Shown here one piece after another: positions 19,067-28,526 of a DNA stretch of 64,000 nt (its first letter is position 1; every line of letters starts with the position of its first letter). Position numbers and translations under genes: made by a program. Source of the DNA: Sphingomonas nostoxanthinifaciens. GTDB taxonomy: Bacteria; Pseudomonadota; Alphaproteobacteria; Sphingomonadales; Sphingomonadaceae. The notes under the pieces were generated by a model. It made no database searches. It saw only the letters and a list, made by a program, of their open reading frames with translations, and was not told the origin of the DNA. The stretch lies in contig NZ_CP082839.1 of NCBI RefSeq assembly GCF_019930585.1, positions 3,732,001-3,796,000 of the forward strand, in the 5' to 3' direction.

Positions 19067-19421
19067 GCCTTGCTCCGCGCTTTGCTGTCGTGCGGGCCAC
19101 GGCGATGCAGCGGACCGCCCGTGTCGCCGTCCCCCATCGTATCCGCAGCACCGTGCATGGTCACCCGCCTTGCCACCGGGACACCATAAGGGGGCGGAAG
19201 TGTCAACTCCGTTACCATGCGCCACGCCCCCTCGCGACCAGCCCTAACCTGTTTCGTAAACAATTGCGCGGCTTGGAGTCTCCGCCCCCGCGGTCGATCT
19301 GATGCCGTCATTAACCGTCAAAAGCAGACTTTAAGGATAACTATTTGTTAATTCCTGTTGCATTGCCGCGCGAATCGCGTATTCCCCACGTGTCCAGTAT
19401 CGCGTAACAGGGGAAATCGGT
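19067..19421. promoter_or_regulatory. Divergent intergenic region of the sugar transferase and PEP-CTERM genes
   Basis: About 355 bases without a gene. It must hold both promoters and is markedly more AT-rich between about 19,305 and 19,365 (TTAA-rich stretches) than its surroundings. I see no clear operator or riboswitch. Confidence 0.35.
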
Positions 19422-19940
19422 ATGAACGCCACCACCTTCGTCAAGTCCTTTGCCGTCGCCTCGGTAGTCGCGCTCGCGAGCCCGGCTTTCTCGACGGTTA
19501 TCGTTATGACGCCGACGACCACCGGCTCGACCGGCGGTTTCACGGCAACCCACACCACCGGCACCGACTTCACGGACGATTACACGTTCTCGGTTGGCGC
19601 TACCCCGGGCACGGTCGGCGCTTCGTCGATCGAGCTCGTTGTCAGCAGCGATTACCTCGCTCTGAGCACGCTGGTGCTCAACGGCACGTCGCTCGCTTTC
19701 TCGTACGACGCCACGACGAAGCTCTATTCGGCATTCGCGACCACGGCCTCGATCGCTGATCCGCAGTCGCTGTCGATCGCCGGCTCGGTGGTCAACGGTG
19801 GCGGTTCCTACGGCGGCAACGTGACCTTCACCACGGCTGCGGTGCCGGAAGTTGCGACCTGGGGCATGATGCTCGTCGGCTTCGGCGCGATGGGCGCAGC
19901 GCTCCGCTCGAACCGTCGCCGCGCAGGCGCGTTCGCCTGA
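19422..19940 (+). CDS. PEP-CTERM-type sorted exoprotein
   Basis: 172 residues. The signal peptide ends near SPAFS (residue 24). The mature part is Thr/Ser/Gly-rich with TDFTDDYTFSV, matching the FxDxF-type subset. The C-terminus is a tripartite sorting signal: PEVATWG (142-148), a hydrophobic helix (149-161), then RSNRRR. Exosortases cut such tails and pass the protein to the surface or extracellular matrix. The motif has Val where Pro is standard (PEP). It stands inside the exosortase/polysaccharide locus and has its own terminator. Confidence 0.85.
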   Translation: MNATTFVKSFAVASVVALASPAFSTVIVMTPTTTGSTGGFTATHTTGTDFTDDYTFSVGATPGTVGASSIELVVSSDYLALSTLVLNGTSLAFSYDATTKLYSAFATTASIADPQSLSIAGSVVNGGGSYGGNVTFTTAAVPEVATWGMMLVGFGAMGAALRSNRRRAGAFA

Positions 19941-19973
19941 AGCCAGCTTCGGCTGCTTTAGGTAAAGATTAAA

Positions 19974-20000
19974 GGCCGCCGGTTCGCCGGCGGCCTTTTT
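19974..20000 (+). terminator. Rho-independent terminator after the PEP-CTERM gene
   Basis: GGCCGCCGG, a TTCG tetraloop, CCGGCGGCC and five Ts: a textbook intrinsic terminator 34 bases after the stop. Confidence 0.95.
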
Positions 20001-20139
20001 CTTTGCGCGTTTCGGTCCCGCTTATTCGGCGCGGTTCGAGACCTTCGCGCTTATACATCATTGCCGGGAGGCGCCCGGAGAACGGGCTACGATCCGTTCG
20101 ACGATGGCAGCGCCGCTGCAGCGCTGGGACGACCGATGG

Positions 20140-20907
20140 TCAGCCGTGACCGGCGCGACGCGCGCGGGCCCAGCGGCGGACGATCGGGAAAATCGCCGGC
20201 CCATCGACCAGATAGCGCTGCCACAGCCGCCGCGGCTGGCTGGCCAGGCGCCATGCCCATTCCATTCCTGCACGTTGCACGAGCCGCGGCGCGCGGCGCT
20301 GGGCGCCGGTGAGGAAATCGATGCTCGCGCCGATGCAGAGCGCAGTGCCCGTCACGCGCCCGCTCGCCCGCATTTCCCACGCGAGCAGTTCCTGCTGCGG
20401 CGCGCCAACCGCGATCAGCACCGCGCGTGCGTCGGCAGCCGCGGCGGCATCGATCGCCGCCTGCCGGGCCGCGGCATTCTGACGCAGGCCCATCGGCGGC
20501 AGATGCTGGATGATCGCCAGCCCTCGAAATCGTTGTTCGAGCTTGGCCGGCATGTCGGGCGTCCCGCCGATCAGGCAAAGCCGATCGCCCGGCCTGAACA
20601 CGCGCTCCAATGCCAGCCGCGTCAGATCGCTGCCCGGCACCAGCGGCAGATCCACGCCATGAAAGGCGGCGAGCCGCGCCAGGATACGGCTGTCGCAGAC
20701 GCATAGATCGGCCTCGCGGTAGGCGCGGGCCACCGCATCGTCCGCCTGCTGGAAGCGGACCATGTGATCGACGTTCGGCGTCACGACATAAGCGAACGGC
20801 GCGTCCGCGCCGCGCCGCGCCAGCCACGCGAGCGTCTCCTCCAGCGACAATTGCGCGAAATCGAGATCGAGGAACTCGATACGCGGCGTCTTGGCCACGC
20901 CCGTCAC
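20140..20907 (-). CDS. WecG/TagA/CpsF-family glycosyltransferase (GT26)
   Basis: 255 residues. Family blocks are TPNVDHMVRFQQADDAVARAYREADLCVCDSR, the GxxLPLVPGSDL segment, LCLIGGTPDMPAKLE and AVLIAVGAPQQELLAWEMR. These enzymes add a sugar (ManNAcA or glucose-type in known cases) to a lipid-linked intermediate. The GTG start overlaps the stop of the TPR lipoprotein gene (GTGA), so they are coupled. It probably adds the second sugar of the exopolysaccharide unit. Confidence 0.88.
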   Translation of the reverse strand: MTGVAKTPRIEFLDLDFAQLSLEETLAWLARRGADAPFAYVVTPNVDHMVRFQQADDAVARAYREADLCVCDSRILARLAAFHGVDLPLVPGSDLTRLALERVFRPGDRLCLIGGTPDMPAKLEQRFRGLAIIQHLPPMGLRQNAAARQAAIDAAAAADARAVLIAVGAPQQELLAWEMRASGRVTGTALCIGASIDFLTGAQRRAPRLVQRAGMEWAWRLASQPRRLWQRYLVDGPAIFPIVRRWARARRAGHG

Positions 20908-22424
20908 GCCCGCCCCCGCGGTGCGCGCTGCGCTTTCGCCCTGCAGGTGGCGTCGCCGGCGGCTGCGCACAGCTCGGCATAAAGCGCCCAACCGTCGCTC
21001 CGGCGCGGATGCGTGCTGGCGAAATCCGCGACGTGGGCGAGCGCATCGGCCGTCTGATGCTGCGACATCAGCCAATCGACCTCCGCACGCAACGCTACGA
21101 TGCTGTGCGGGAAGCTGTTGCGGGCATCGGCAAATGCGTTGGCCGCCAAGGTCTTGTCGCCGCGCGCGCCATAGATGCGGGCGATCAGCAATGCGGCCTG
21201 CTCGTTCTCGCCATCGTCGCTCGCGACGAGCTGCGCGTCGGTCAGCGCGTCATTGTAGTTCTTGTGGGCGAGCTCCATCTGCGCGCGCAGCAAAAGCCCC
21301 TCGGGATTGCTGCCATCGAAGGCGAGGATCGCGCGGATCTTGGCTTCCGCTTCCCCGGTCCGTCCCGCGGCGAGCAGGGCACGCGCATAGCATCCTTGCA
21401 GATCGACATTTGCCGAAGCGACCGGCCCGGCGGCGATCGGCGCAAGCAGCGCGGCTGCGCGGACGGGATCGCCCATGTCGATCAACGTCGCCGCAAGATT
21501 GCTCTTCACCGCCGGCGTCGTCGCCTGCCCCGCCAGCCCGGCGATTCGATCGCGCGCGGCCGCGGGCGGCAAGGTCGTTCGCCAGAAATTAGCAACGGCA
21601 CTCATCGCCGATGGATTGCCGCCGAAGCGCGCCACGGTGTGCGCGATGGCAGTGTTGGCGAGATCGGTGCGTCCTCGCGACTGCCACGCGCGCGCGCTTT
21701 CCAGCAAATAGCGCGGATCGTCGGGGAAGGCCCGCGCCAACCGGATCGCCGTATCCTGAACGCCGCGCAAATCGCCGAGGCGCTGAAAGAGCAAGAGCAG
21801 CTGGCTGTTGATCTCGACACTGTCGGGATTGGTTTCGGCCCGCTTGGTCAGCAGCGCGGCGGCATTGCGCGTATGCCCGCTCGCGTCCAGGATGCGCGCC
21901 TTGATGATCCACCCGTCCTCACGGTCGGGATAGTTCGCGATCAACAGATCGGCGGCCTTGCCTGCATCGTCGTAGCGTTTCTCGTGCAGTGCCGTCATGC
22001 TGGATGCGAGCAGGCCGCCGAGGCTGGTCGGCTGGATCAGCAGAAGCGGGTCGGCATAACGCTTCGCCATCTCATACTGGTTGCCGCGGACGGACAGCAC
22101 CGCCAGATTCTCGAGCGCGCCGACATTGTCGGGCTGCAGATCGAGCGCGTGCTGGAACGCCTCGGCCGCCTGCGCGGGCTGGTTGAGAATCAACAGCACC
22201 TGCCCGAGCTTGAGCCAGCGGCGCGGCTCGCTCTCGTCCTTGGCGACGGCCGACTGGATCGAGACGAGCGCGGCCGGATAGGCTTTGACCGGCATCAGCT
22301 GATCGTACAGCGCCTCATAGGCATTCGCCTTGTCCGCGGCCGGGCGGCAGGCGGCGAGCGCCAGCAGCAACGCCGCCACGACACCTGCGCGGCGTCGGCG
22401 CCCAACCTGTCCTGCGCTCGTCAT
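20904..22424 (-). CDS. TPR lipoprotein of the exosortase/polysaccharide locus
   Basis: 506 residues. The signal peptide ends LLLALAAC, a lipobox, after an Arg-rich start. The rest is a chain of TPR repeats; a clear one is ALENLAVLSVRGNQYEMAKRYADPLL and another EAEAKIRAILAFDGSNPEGLLLRA. In PEP-CTERM systems a similar TPR lipoprotein (PrsT type) accompanies the exosortase and is thought to scaffold polysaccharide export. It is divergent from the export operon across a 241-bp shared promoter region and coupled to the WecG-type gene. Confidence 0.82.
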   Translation of the reverse strand: MTSAGQVGRRRRAGVVAALLLALAACRPAADKANAYEALYDQLMPVKAYPAALVSIQSAVAKDESEPRRWLKLGQVLLILNQPAQAAEAFQHALDLQPDNVGALENLAVLSVRGNQYEMAKRYADPLLLIQPTSLGGLLASSMTALHEKRYDDAGKAADLLIANYPDREDGWIIKARILDASGHTRNAAALLTKRAETNPDSVEINSQLLLLFQRLGDLRGVQDTAIRLARAFPDDPRYLLESARAWQSRGRTDLANTAIAHTVARFGGNPSAMSAVANFWRTTLPPAAARDRIAGLAGQATTPAVKSNLAATLIDMGDPVRAAALLAPIAAGPVASANVDLQGCYARALLAAGRTGEAEAKIRAILAFDGSNPEGLLLRAQMELAHKNYNDALTDAQLVASDDGENEQAALLIARIYGARGDKTLAANAFADARNSFPHSIVALRAEVDWLMSQHQTADALAHVADFASTHPRRSDGWALYAELCAAAGDATCRAKAQRAPRGRA

Positions 22425-22665
22425 GTCGTATCTGTATCCCCCCAATTGTGAACAATGCTTAACGACGTCGCGCAATACCGCCAATAAAACCTGGATCGCG
22501 GTGCCATCATGTCGGCTCTCGTCAACCAATGCTTCAGATAGTTGCGGCAATTGCGTTACTCATGCGAGGATCAGCGGCGTCCATGCCGCGGTTAACCCAG
22601 TAATAACTGGAAAAGGGCCTAAGCAAGTGCGATACCGATCCCACAACCAAGAGGCCGTTCCCCAC

Positions 22666-23277
22666 ATGAGGATGTTTGTTGTCGCCGGGCTCGCAATCGC
22701 GCTCGCATCGCAGGCGGGTGCCGCACCGCAACCGGCCAAAGGGGCGCCCGGCGCCAATGCCGATCTGCCGAGCGGCTATCGTATCAGCCCCGGCGATCAG
22801 CTCGACATCTATGTCTGGGGTGACGAGCGGCTGCAGCGTCAGTTGAGCGTATTGCCGGATGGCACCTTCGCCTTCCCGCTCGCGGGCACGATCCGCGCCG
22901 CAGGCCGTGCGCCGACGGATATCGAGGCGGAACTCTCGAAGCTGCTGGCGAGCCAGTATAAGGGCGTCGCGCCGCAGGTGACGGTTTCGGTCCGCGCGCC
23001 GACCGGCATGCAGATCTCGGTGATCGGCCGCGTCCGCAGCCCCGGCACCTTCTCGCCCAACCGCTATGTTTCGGTGATCGACGCGCTGGCGCTCGCAGGC
23101 GGCCCGACCGAATTTGCCGACGTCGGCAATATCACGATCCTGCGCCACGAAGGCGACCGCACGCGGGTGATCCGCGCCCATCTGTCCGGCCTGCTCAAGG
23201 GCAAGCCCTCGGGTGATGATCTCGGTTCCAACGGCGTGCCGCAGCTGCTGGCTGGCGACACGGTCGTGGTGCCGTGA
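22666..23277 (+). CDS. Polysaccharide export protein (Wza/GumB family)
   Basis: 203 residues with a signal peptide but no lipobox cysteine. The poly_export domain reads GYRISPGDQLDIYVWGDERLQRQLSVLPDGTFAFPLAGTI, followed by an SLBB domain (ISVIGRVRSPGTFSPNRYVSVIDALALAGG). It forms the periplasmic/outer-membrane conduit for polysaccharide. It is shorter than Wza (about 380 residues) and lacks the C-terminal membrane helix, so the separate barrel protein encoded next may complete the pore. It overlaps the next gene by four bases. Confidence 0.9.
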   Translation: MRMFVVAGLAIALASQAGAAPQPAKGAPGANADLPSGYRISPGDQLDIYVWGDERLQRQLSVLPDGTFAFPLAGTIRAAGRAPTDIEAELSKLLASQYKGVAPQVTVSVRAPTGMQISVIGRVRSPGTFSPNRYVSVIDALALAGGPTEFADVGNITILRHEGDRTRVIRAHLSGLLKGKPSGDDLGSNGVPQLLAGDTVVVP

Positions 23278-24434
23278 GGAAGATCATCTATGCCGCCGCG
23301 GCGGCGGCGACCGTGGCGGCCCCGTCGGTGGCGGCACCGTGGATTCTCAGCGCCAACCTGCGGGGTGAGCTCGGCTACGGCACGAACCCATTCCTGGTGA
23401 CCGGCGTCAACGATGCGGCGGGGTTCGGCTCCTTTTCGATCGCGCCCACGCTGTCGCAGAAGACCTCGCGATCGACAACGACCGTATCGGGCTCTTTCTA
23501 TCGCGAGCAATATTTCAACAATTACGGCCATAGCGACACCGGCGTGGTCCAGGTCTCGCGCGAACAGCAGCTGACGTCGCGCCTGCAGGGATCGCTGCAG
23601 GGCAATTTCACCGATACCGACAATGCTTTGCTCTCGCCGGGCTACGACCCCACGCTGGTCGACGTCCTGACGACCGGCCAGCACACACGCATCTATTCGG
23701 GCGCCGCCGGGCTGACCTGGCAGGAAAGCGCGCGCGATCAGTTCGGTGCCTCGTTCAACGCCGCGCACGGTAGCTACGGCAACCAGACCGGCCTGCTCGT
23801 CGCCAGCGATTACGATCAATATGGCGGCACGCTGAGCTATTATCACACGTTCACCGCGCGCACGCAGGCGGGGTTCATCGGCACCTACAGCCGCGTAACC
23901 TCCAACATCTATCCGGACAGCTGGTCGCTCCAGCCCGCCGTCGCGCTGAAGCAGGTGTTGAGCGATATCTGGCTGTTCAACGGCGACATCGGCGTCATCC
24001 GCACGCACATCAACGGCGGCGGCAACAGCACCGGTGTCGGCTTCCACGCCAATCTGTGCGGCACCTATCCGCGGCGCACGATCTGCATCACCGCCAGCCG
24101 GCAGACTTCGGCGAGCGGCATTGGCGGGCTGCGCACCGATCTTACCGGCGAAGTGAATGTCACGCAGAAGATCGGCGACAAGCAGTCGATCACGCTTTCG
24201 GCGCTGTATGACGACAGCCGTGCGCGCGGCACCGCGCCGATCGGCAGCGGCTTCCTCAACCTGCCGCGTCAGAAGTTCGCGCAGGCCCGGCTCGATTATT
24301 CGCGCGATCTGACGCCGCGTCTTTCGGCGGGCGCGACCGCGCGTTTCCAGCATCGCGACTATAGCACGTTCGGCCGCGCCACCGCGGTCGGCGGAAGCGT
24401 CAACCTCACTTATCGCATCGGACACATCCAATGA
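23274..24434 (+). CDS. Outer-membrane beta-barrel protein of the export operon
   Basis: 386 residues starting with a GTG that overlaps the previous stop (GTGA). The signal peptide ends PSVAAP. The rest alternates polar and aromatic residues in barrel strands, such as STTTVSGSFYREQYFNNYG and GQLDYSRDLTPRLS-like segments, and ends with a hydrophobic strand. It resembles the barrel proteins of PEP-CTERM/exopolysaccharide loci and GumB-operon barrels. It probably provides the outer-membrane exit. The gene is tightly coupled on both sides. Confidence 0.8.
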   Translation: MRKIIYAAAAAATVAAPSVAAPWILSANLRGELGYGTNPFLVTGVNDAAGFGSFSIAPTLSQKTSRSTTTVSGSFYREQYFNNYGHSDTGVVQVSREQQLTSRLQGSLQGNFTDTDNALLSPGYDPTLVDVLTTGQHTRIYSGAAGLTWQESARDQFGASFNAAHGSYGNQTGLLVASDYDQYGGTLSYYHTFTARTQAGFIGTYSRVTSNIYPDSWSLQPAVALKQVLSDIWLFNGDIGVIRTHINGGGNSTGVGFHANLCGTYPRRTICITASRQTSASGIGGLRTDLTGEVNVTQKIGDKQSITLSALYDDSRARGTAPIGSGFLNLPRQKFAQARLDYSRDLTPRLSAGATARFQHRDYSTFGRATAVGGSVNLTYRIGHIQ

Positions 24435-25879
24435 CGCCGACCACCGAAGAGGAGGAGCTGCAGCCCGGCACCGGCTTCCTGGCATCACTTCCCAACGTGT
24501 TCTGGGAGCGGCGCTGGCTGATCATCCTTCCCGCGATCCTGACCACGATCGCTGGCATCACCGCCGCCTACATGATCCATCCGATCTACGAATCGAGCGC
24601 GACCGTGCTGATCGAGCAGCAGCAGCTGCCCGATTCGGTGATCGGCCAGCGCGATCAGGGCGATACGATCGGGCCGCGCGTGGCGCGTGCGCGTGAGCGC
24701 GTGCTGAGCCGCATGGATCTGATCCGGCTGATCCGCACCTACAATCTCTATCCCACAGCGCAGAAGAACATGCCGCTGTCGCGGGTGGTCGATCTGATGC
24801 GCGCGAGCACGACGATCGCCGCGGTGGACACGTCGATCAATATCGGCACCACGCGCCAGTCGGTGCCGGGCGACACGGTCGCGATCAGCGTGGCGTTCGA
24901 CTATGACGATCCGGAAAAGGCGCAGATCGTCGCGCAGCAGTTCGTCAACCGCTTGCTCGACGTCGACGCAAGCAGCCAGGCGAGCCAAGCGGCCGACGCC
25001 GTCAATTTCCTGACCGAGCAGGCGAACGGCGTCCAGACGCAGATCAACGCGGTGCAGGATCAGATCAACCGCATCAAGACCGAGAATGGCCCGGCGTTCG
25101 CATTCGCCCAGTCGACCGGTGATCCGGTGGCCGATCTGTCGCGCATCGATGCCGACATTGCCGGCATTCAGGCGGAGAATGCCCGGCTGCCGTCGATGAC
25201 GTCGCGCGAGAGCGACGACACCGGCGTTGCGGCGGCGGAAGCGGCGCTGCGCGTCGCCCAGGCAAAATTCTCCGACAGCCATCCCGACGTGCTGGCGGCA
25301 CGCGCCCAGCTCGATGCAGCGAAGCATGCGGCCTCGGCCGCGCCCAAGGGTGCGGATCCGATCGCCGCGCAACTGGCAGCCAATCGCGCGCGGCTCGCGG
25401 CTTTGCAAAGCGCGCGGGCGATGATCGCCTCGCATTCCTCCTCGGCCGACGCGCAGCGTTCGCGTGCGCCGATCCTGATGGAGCAGGTCAGCCAGTTGGA
25501 GAAGCAGGCCGATTCGCTGCGGTCGCGCAACGAACTGATCGGCACCCGGCTGCAGGCCGCGCAGATCCAGGCGCGCGTCGAAACCGAACAGAAGGGTGAG
25601 CGGCTGACGCTCGCCGATCCGCCGGTCGTGCCCGATCATCCGATCAAGCCCAACCGGCCCCTGCTGATCGCGGGCTCGATCATCGGTGGCCTCGGCTTTG
25701 GCGCCGCGCTGATCCTGCTGATCGAACTGGTGCTCCGCCCGATCCGCGGTACGCTCGCCTTGCGCGAGGCGCTGGGCGCGGCGCCGCTGGCGATCGTCCC
25801 CGACTTCGATCGCAAGCAGCATTGGATCGCGCGGCTGATCGAGCGGCGCACCCGGCGGAAGACGCCGGCGCGCGCTTGA
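24431..25879 (+). CDS. Chain-length determinant protein (Wzz/GumC family)
   Basis: 482 residues. A helix near residues 30-50 (WLIILPAILTTIAGITAAYM) and a second near 415-440 (LLIAGSIIGGLGFGAALILL) flank a large periplasmic coiled-coil region (about 190-400). The Pro-rich entry to the second helix (VPDHPIKPNRPLL) is typical. It is a polysaccharide co-polymerase controlling chain length and opening the export pore. The cytoplasmic kinase domain is absent but encoded by the next gene, as in the split CapA/CapB arrangement. ATGA overlap with the barrel gene. Confidence 0.9.
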   Translation: MTPTTEEEELQPGTGFLASLPNVFWERRWLIILPAILTTIAGITAAYMIHPIYESSATVLIEQQQLPDSVIGQRDQGDTIGPRVARARERVLSRMDLIRLIRTYNLYPTAQKNMPLSRVVDLMRASTTIAAVDTSINIGTTRQSVPGDTVAISVAFDYDDPEKAQIVAQQFVNRLLDVDASSQASQAADAVNFLTEQANGVQTQINAVQDQINRIKTENGPAFAFAQSTGDPVADLSRIDADIAGIQAENARLPSMTSRESDDTGVAAAEAALRVAQAKFSDSHPDVLAARAQLDAAKHAASAAPKGADPIAAQLAANRARLAALQSARAMIASHSSSADAQRSRAPILMEQVSQLEKQADSLRSRNELIGTRLQAAQIQARVETEQKGERLTLADPPVVPDHPIKPNRPLLIAGSIIGGLGFGAALILLIELVLRPIRGTLALREALGAAPLAIVPDFDRKQHWIARLIERRTRRKTPARA

Positions 25880-25922
25880 CCGCGCGCCGTGCCGTGACTG
25901 TATTTTTGAGGAAGCTTCGATC

Positions 25923-26714
25923 ATGAACGCGCAGATCCCGGACGACATGGCGCTGCATGGTGCACGTGCCCTGCTGGCACCGCCGGAGCAGACGCTGCCG
26001 CACGATGTCGGCTCGTCGCAGCTCGAGGAGCAGTATCTCTTCGGCTTCCGCAATTCGGATACGCGAGCCCGGCCCTTCAAGCTGTTGCGTTCGCAGGTTC
26101 TGAAGCAGTGCCAGGATAGCGGCATGAAGGTGATCGGCGTCACTGCGCCCTCACCCAACGTCGGCAAGACGCTGGTCGCGACCAACCTCGCCGCGGCCAT
26201 GTCGCGCATCGCCGATCTCGACGTGTACTTGGTCGATCTCGACTTGCATCGACCTGCCGTGGCGCAGCGTTTCTCGATGGGCGAGTCGCTCGGAATCCAC
26301 GATTATCTCTCGGGCGAAGCGCCCGATCTCCAGTCGGTCGCGCGCCGCATCAACGACGAGCGGCTGGTGGTGCTTCCCGGCTTTCGGCGCAACGTGGCCA
26401 CGGGGGAATTGCTCACCAGCAGCAATGGCGATGCCCTGTTCGAGGCACTGCGCGCGCTGCCGCAGAGCGCGATCGTGCTGATCGACATGCCGCCGATCTT
26501 TGCCGACGACGATGCGGTCATCATCAGCCAGCGCCTCGACGGCTATCTGATGGTGGTGGAGGACGGCCGCACGACCCGCAAGCAGGTGCGCGATACGGTC
26601 CGCCTGCTGGAGCCGACGCCGCTGATCGGCAGCGTGCTCAACCGTTACCGCAACCAGCTCTTCTCCGACGAATATGGCTATGGCTACAGCTATGGCTATG
26701 GCGGCTATTACTGA
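25923..26714 (+). CDS. CpsD/CapB-like tyrosine-kinase-type ATPase with a Tyr-Gly tail
   Basis: 263 residues. Walker A is TAPSPNVGKT (74-83), Walker A' VYLVDLDLHRP (101-111), and IVLIDMPP is the Walker B region. The first glycine of the usual GEGK is replaced (NVGK) but the catalytic Lys and Thr remain. The last 16 residues are a Tyr cluster alternating with Gly (YGYGYSYGYGGYY), the expected autophosphorylation site. It should cycle phosphorylation to control Wzz and polymerisation. AGGAAG precedes the ATG. Confidence 0.85.
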   Translation: MNAQIPDDMALHGARALLAPPEQTLPHDVGSSQLEEQYLFGFRNSDTRARPFKLLRSQVLKQCQDSGMKVIGVTAPSPNVGKTLVATNLAAAMSRIADLDVYLVDLDLHRPAVAQRFSMGESLGIHDYLSGEAPDLQSVARRINDERLVVLPGFRRNVATGELLTSSNGDALFEALRALPQSAIVLIDMPPIFADDDAVIISQRLDGYLMVVEDGRTTRKQVRDTVRLLEPTPLIGSVLNRYRNQLFSDEYGYGYSYGYGGYY

Positions 26715-26745
26715 GCCGCACCACGGACAGGCCAGATAATAAAAA

Positions 26746-26777
26746 GGGCCCGGAGCGCTTCGCTCCGGGCCCTTTTT
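26746..26777 (+). terminator. Bidirectional Rho-independent terminator
   Basis: A 12-bp perfect stem (26746-26757 with 26761-26772, loop of three) with TTTTT after it and AAAAA before it. It can end both the export operon and the convergent epsD-type transcript. Confidence 0.93.
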
Positions 26778-26835
26778 GATGCGACGATCGTCGCGCCATG
26801 GCCGGAACGGGGCGAGCCCCGTCCCGGCTACGACG

Positions 26836-27720
26836 TTACTTGGGCTCTGCCGCCGGTGCAGCCGCGGGCGGCGTCGCACCGGGCGCGCCCGGCGCCGACC
26901 CGGCCGGCGGCGGGCCGAAACCGTTCTGGTAGGAGATCTTGGCGCCACTCTTGAGCGAAGCGATCTGCTGGGTGATCAGCTCGGCGAACTTCTGCTGACG
27001 CCATGCCTGCACCGCAGCCGGCTTCGCCTGCGTCGGGTCGGTCGGCATCGGCTTGCGGTTCATGACGACGCTGACGGTGATGACACCGGGCGCGGGCACC
27101 ACGAACGGCTCGCCCGCCGGCAGGCCGTTGATCGCCTTGACGAGCTGCGCGGGCGCGGCCGCGGTATCGAGCCCGGCGGGACGCCGCTCGAACTTGATGC
27201 CCATCGCCGTGAGGTGCGCGACGACCGCGTCGAGCGTGTGATCCTGATCCAGCGCGGACAGCATCTTCAGATCCTTGGGCGGCGGGAAGCGGACCTGATC
27301 GAGCGACAGCAATTCACGACCGGCAAAGGCGGTCGGATGATCCGTCATGAACTTGTTGATCTCGGCATCGGTCGGCAGCGGCACGGCAGCGAGCTGCTGC
27401 TTGGCATAGGCCTGCGCCAGCAGCATCTCGTCGGCGCGGCGCTTCTCGCTCAGATATTCCGGGCTCTTGTCGATGCCCTTGTCCTTGGCCGCGCCGATCA
27501 GCAGCTTGCGATCGATAACGCGCTGGAGCAGCACACGCTGCGCGGTCTCCTTGTTGGCGCTGTTGGGCAGGTTGGCGCCCTGCAGCTCGGTGTTGATCTC
27601 CTGGAGCGTGACCTCGTCGCCATTGACGGTCGCCGCGACCTGCCCCTGCGGCGTCTTGTGGCATCCCGCCACCAGCGCCGCCGCGGCGCACGCCATCATC
27701 AAACCGATCCGTCTCGACAT
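26836..27720 (-). CDS. EpsD-family peptidyl-prolyl isomerase lipoprotein
   Basis: 294 residues. Lipobox ALVAGC near residue 20. A SurA-like N-terminal domain (VNGDEVTLQEINTELQGANLP, LLQRVIDRKLLIGAAKDKGIDKSPEY) precedes a divergent rotamase-like region and a Pro/Ala-rich tail. EpsD-type foldases occur in exosortase and exopolysaccharide loci and probably help fold the export barrel. GGGAG precedes the ATG. It is separated from the EpsI gene by 92 bases and likely co-transcribed with EpsI and the exosortase. Confidence 0.85.
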   Translation of the reverse strand: MSRRIGLMMACAAAALVAGCHKTPQGQVAATVNGDEVTLQEINTELQGANLPNSANKETAQRVLLQRVIDRKLLIGAAKDKGIDKSPEYLSEKRRADEMLLAQAYAKQQLAAVPLPTDAEINKFMTDHPTAFAGRELLSLDQVRFPPPKDLKMLSALDQDHTLDAVVAHLTAMGIKFERRPAGLDTAAAPAQLVKAINGLPAGEPFVVPAPGVITVSVVMNRKPMPTDPTQAKPAAVQAWRQQKFAELITQQIASLKSGAKISYQNGFGPPPAGSAPGAPGATPPAAAPAAEPK

Positions 27721-27812
27721 CTTCAGCTCCCTTATCCCTGTCGTGTCGCGGGCGCCGCTTGAGCCATCGGGCCCGTACGAATCACCGGCGTCGTTGTCTT
27801 AGATCGCCACGC

Positions 27813-28526
27813 TTAATCAGTGCCGATCAACATCCGTCGGCCGGCCGGTCCGATGCGATCGAGCATCGTGCGGGCGAAACCGCCGAGCATCTCCGCCGCC
27901 TGCGCGCCATTCTCCGACACGGTCGAAATGCGCACGAGCAGACCGTCCGGCACATAGCCCCGCAGATTCTCGCGCATCACCGCCACGCGCTGCGACGTCC
28001 AACTCGTCGGCAGCATGTTGCCGATGCGCGTCCAGTACAAAACGTGCTCGGTCCGCGCGCCGCCGGTCGCGGTGAAGGTGCGCGCCGGAATCGAATGGCC
28101 GTTGCCGAGGTCGAGCGTGATCACGCGGGTCTCGCTCAGCCGGAAGCCGCTGGCCGGATAGCAGATTTCGGGACGGTGGACCTGCAGCATGCCGCCCTGG
28201 CTGCTGCCATACGCCATCAGCAGCATCATCGGCAGCAGGCTCGCCGCAGAGTAAGTGCGCATCACCTGCTGGTCGTAGAGGATCTGCGCCAGCTGATCGG
28301 GGGGCGGCAGGACCAACCCGCTCGAGGTCTCGAACTGCCACGCGCCCAATTGGAGCGGCACGATGCTGTCGAGCTGGCGCGGCCCGATCGCCATCAGGCG
28401 TCGGCGCGGCATTCCGGCCAGAGCGAGCGCGGCCGTGCCCGCCGCGAGCCCGCCCAACAACAGGTCACGCCGCCCCGGCACGAAATTCGTCGCGGGGCCG
28501 ACCTCGCTGCTGCTGCCGTCGCTCAT
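27813..28526 (-). CDS. Exosortase-associated protein EpsI
   Basis: 237 residues. A twin-arginine-like, hydrophobic N-terminus (RRDLLLGGLAAGTAALALAG) anchors or exports it. The EpsI core carries AYGSSQGGMLQVHRPEICYPASGF with the conserved single Cys in CYPASG, and LYWTRIG. EpsI is a partner of exosortases and often fused to them; here it is separate but overlaps the exosortase stop (ATGA). It is probably needed for polysaccharide maturation or for sorting at the membrane. Confidence 0.88.
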   Translation of the reverse strand: MSDGSSSEVGPATNFVPGRRDLLLGGLAAGTAALALAGMPRRRLMAIGPRQLDSIVPLQLGAWQFETSSGLVLPPPDQLAQILYDQQVMRTYSAASLLPMMLLMAYGSSQGGMLQVHRPEICYPASGFRLSETRVITLDLGNGHSIPARTFTATGGARTEHVLYWTRIGNMLPTSWTSQRVAVMRENLRGYVPDGLLVRISTVSENGAQAAEMLGGFARTMLDRIGPAGRRMLIGTD

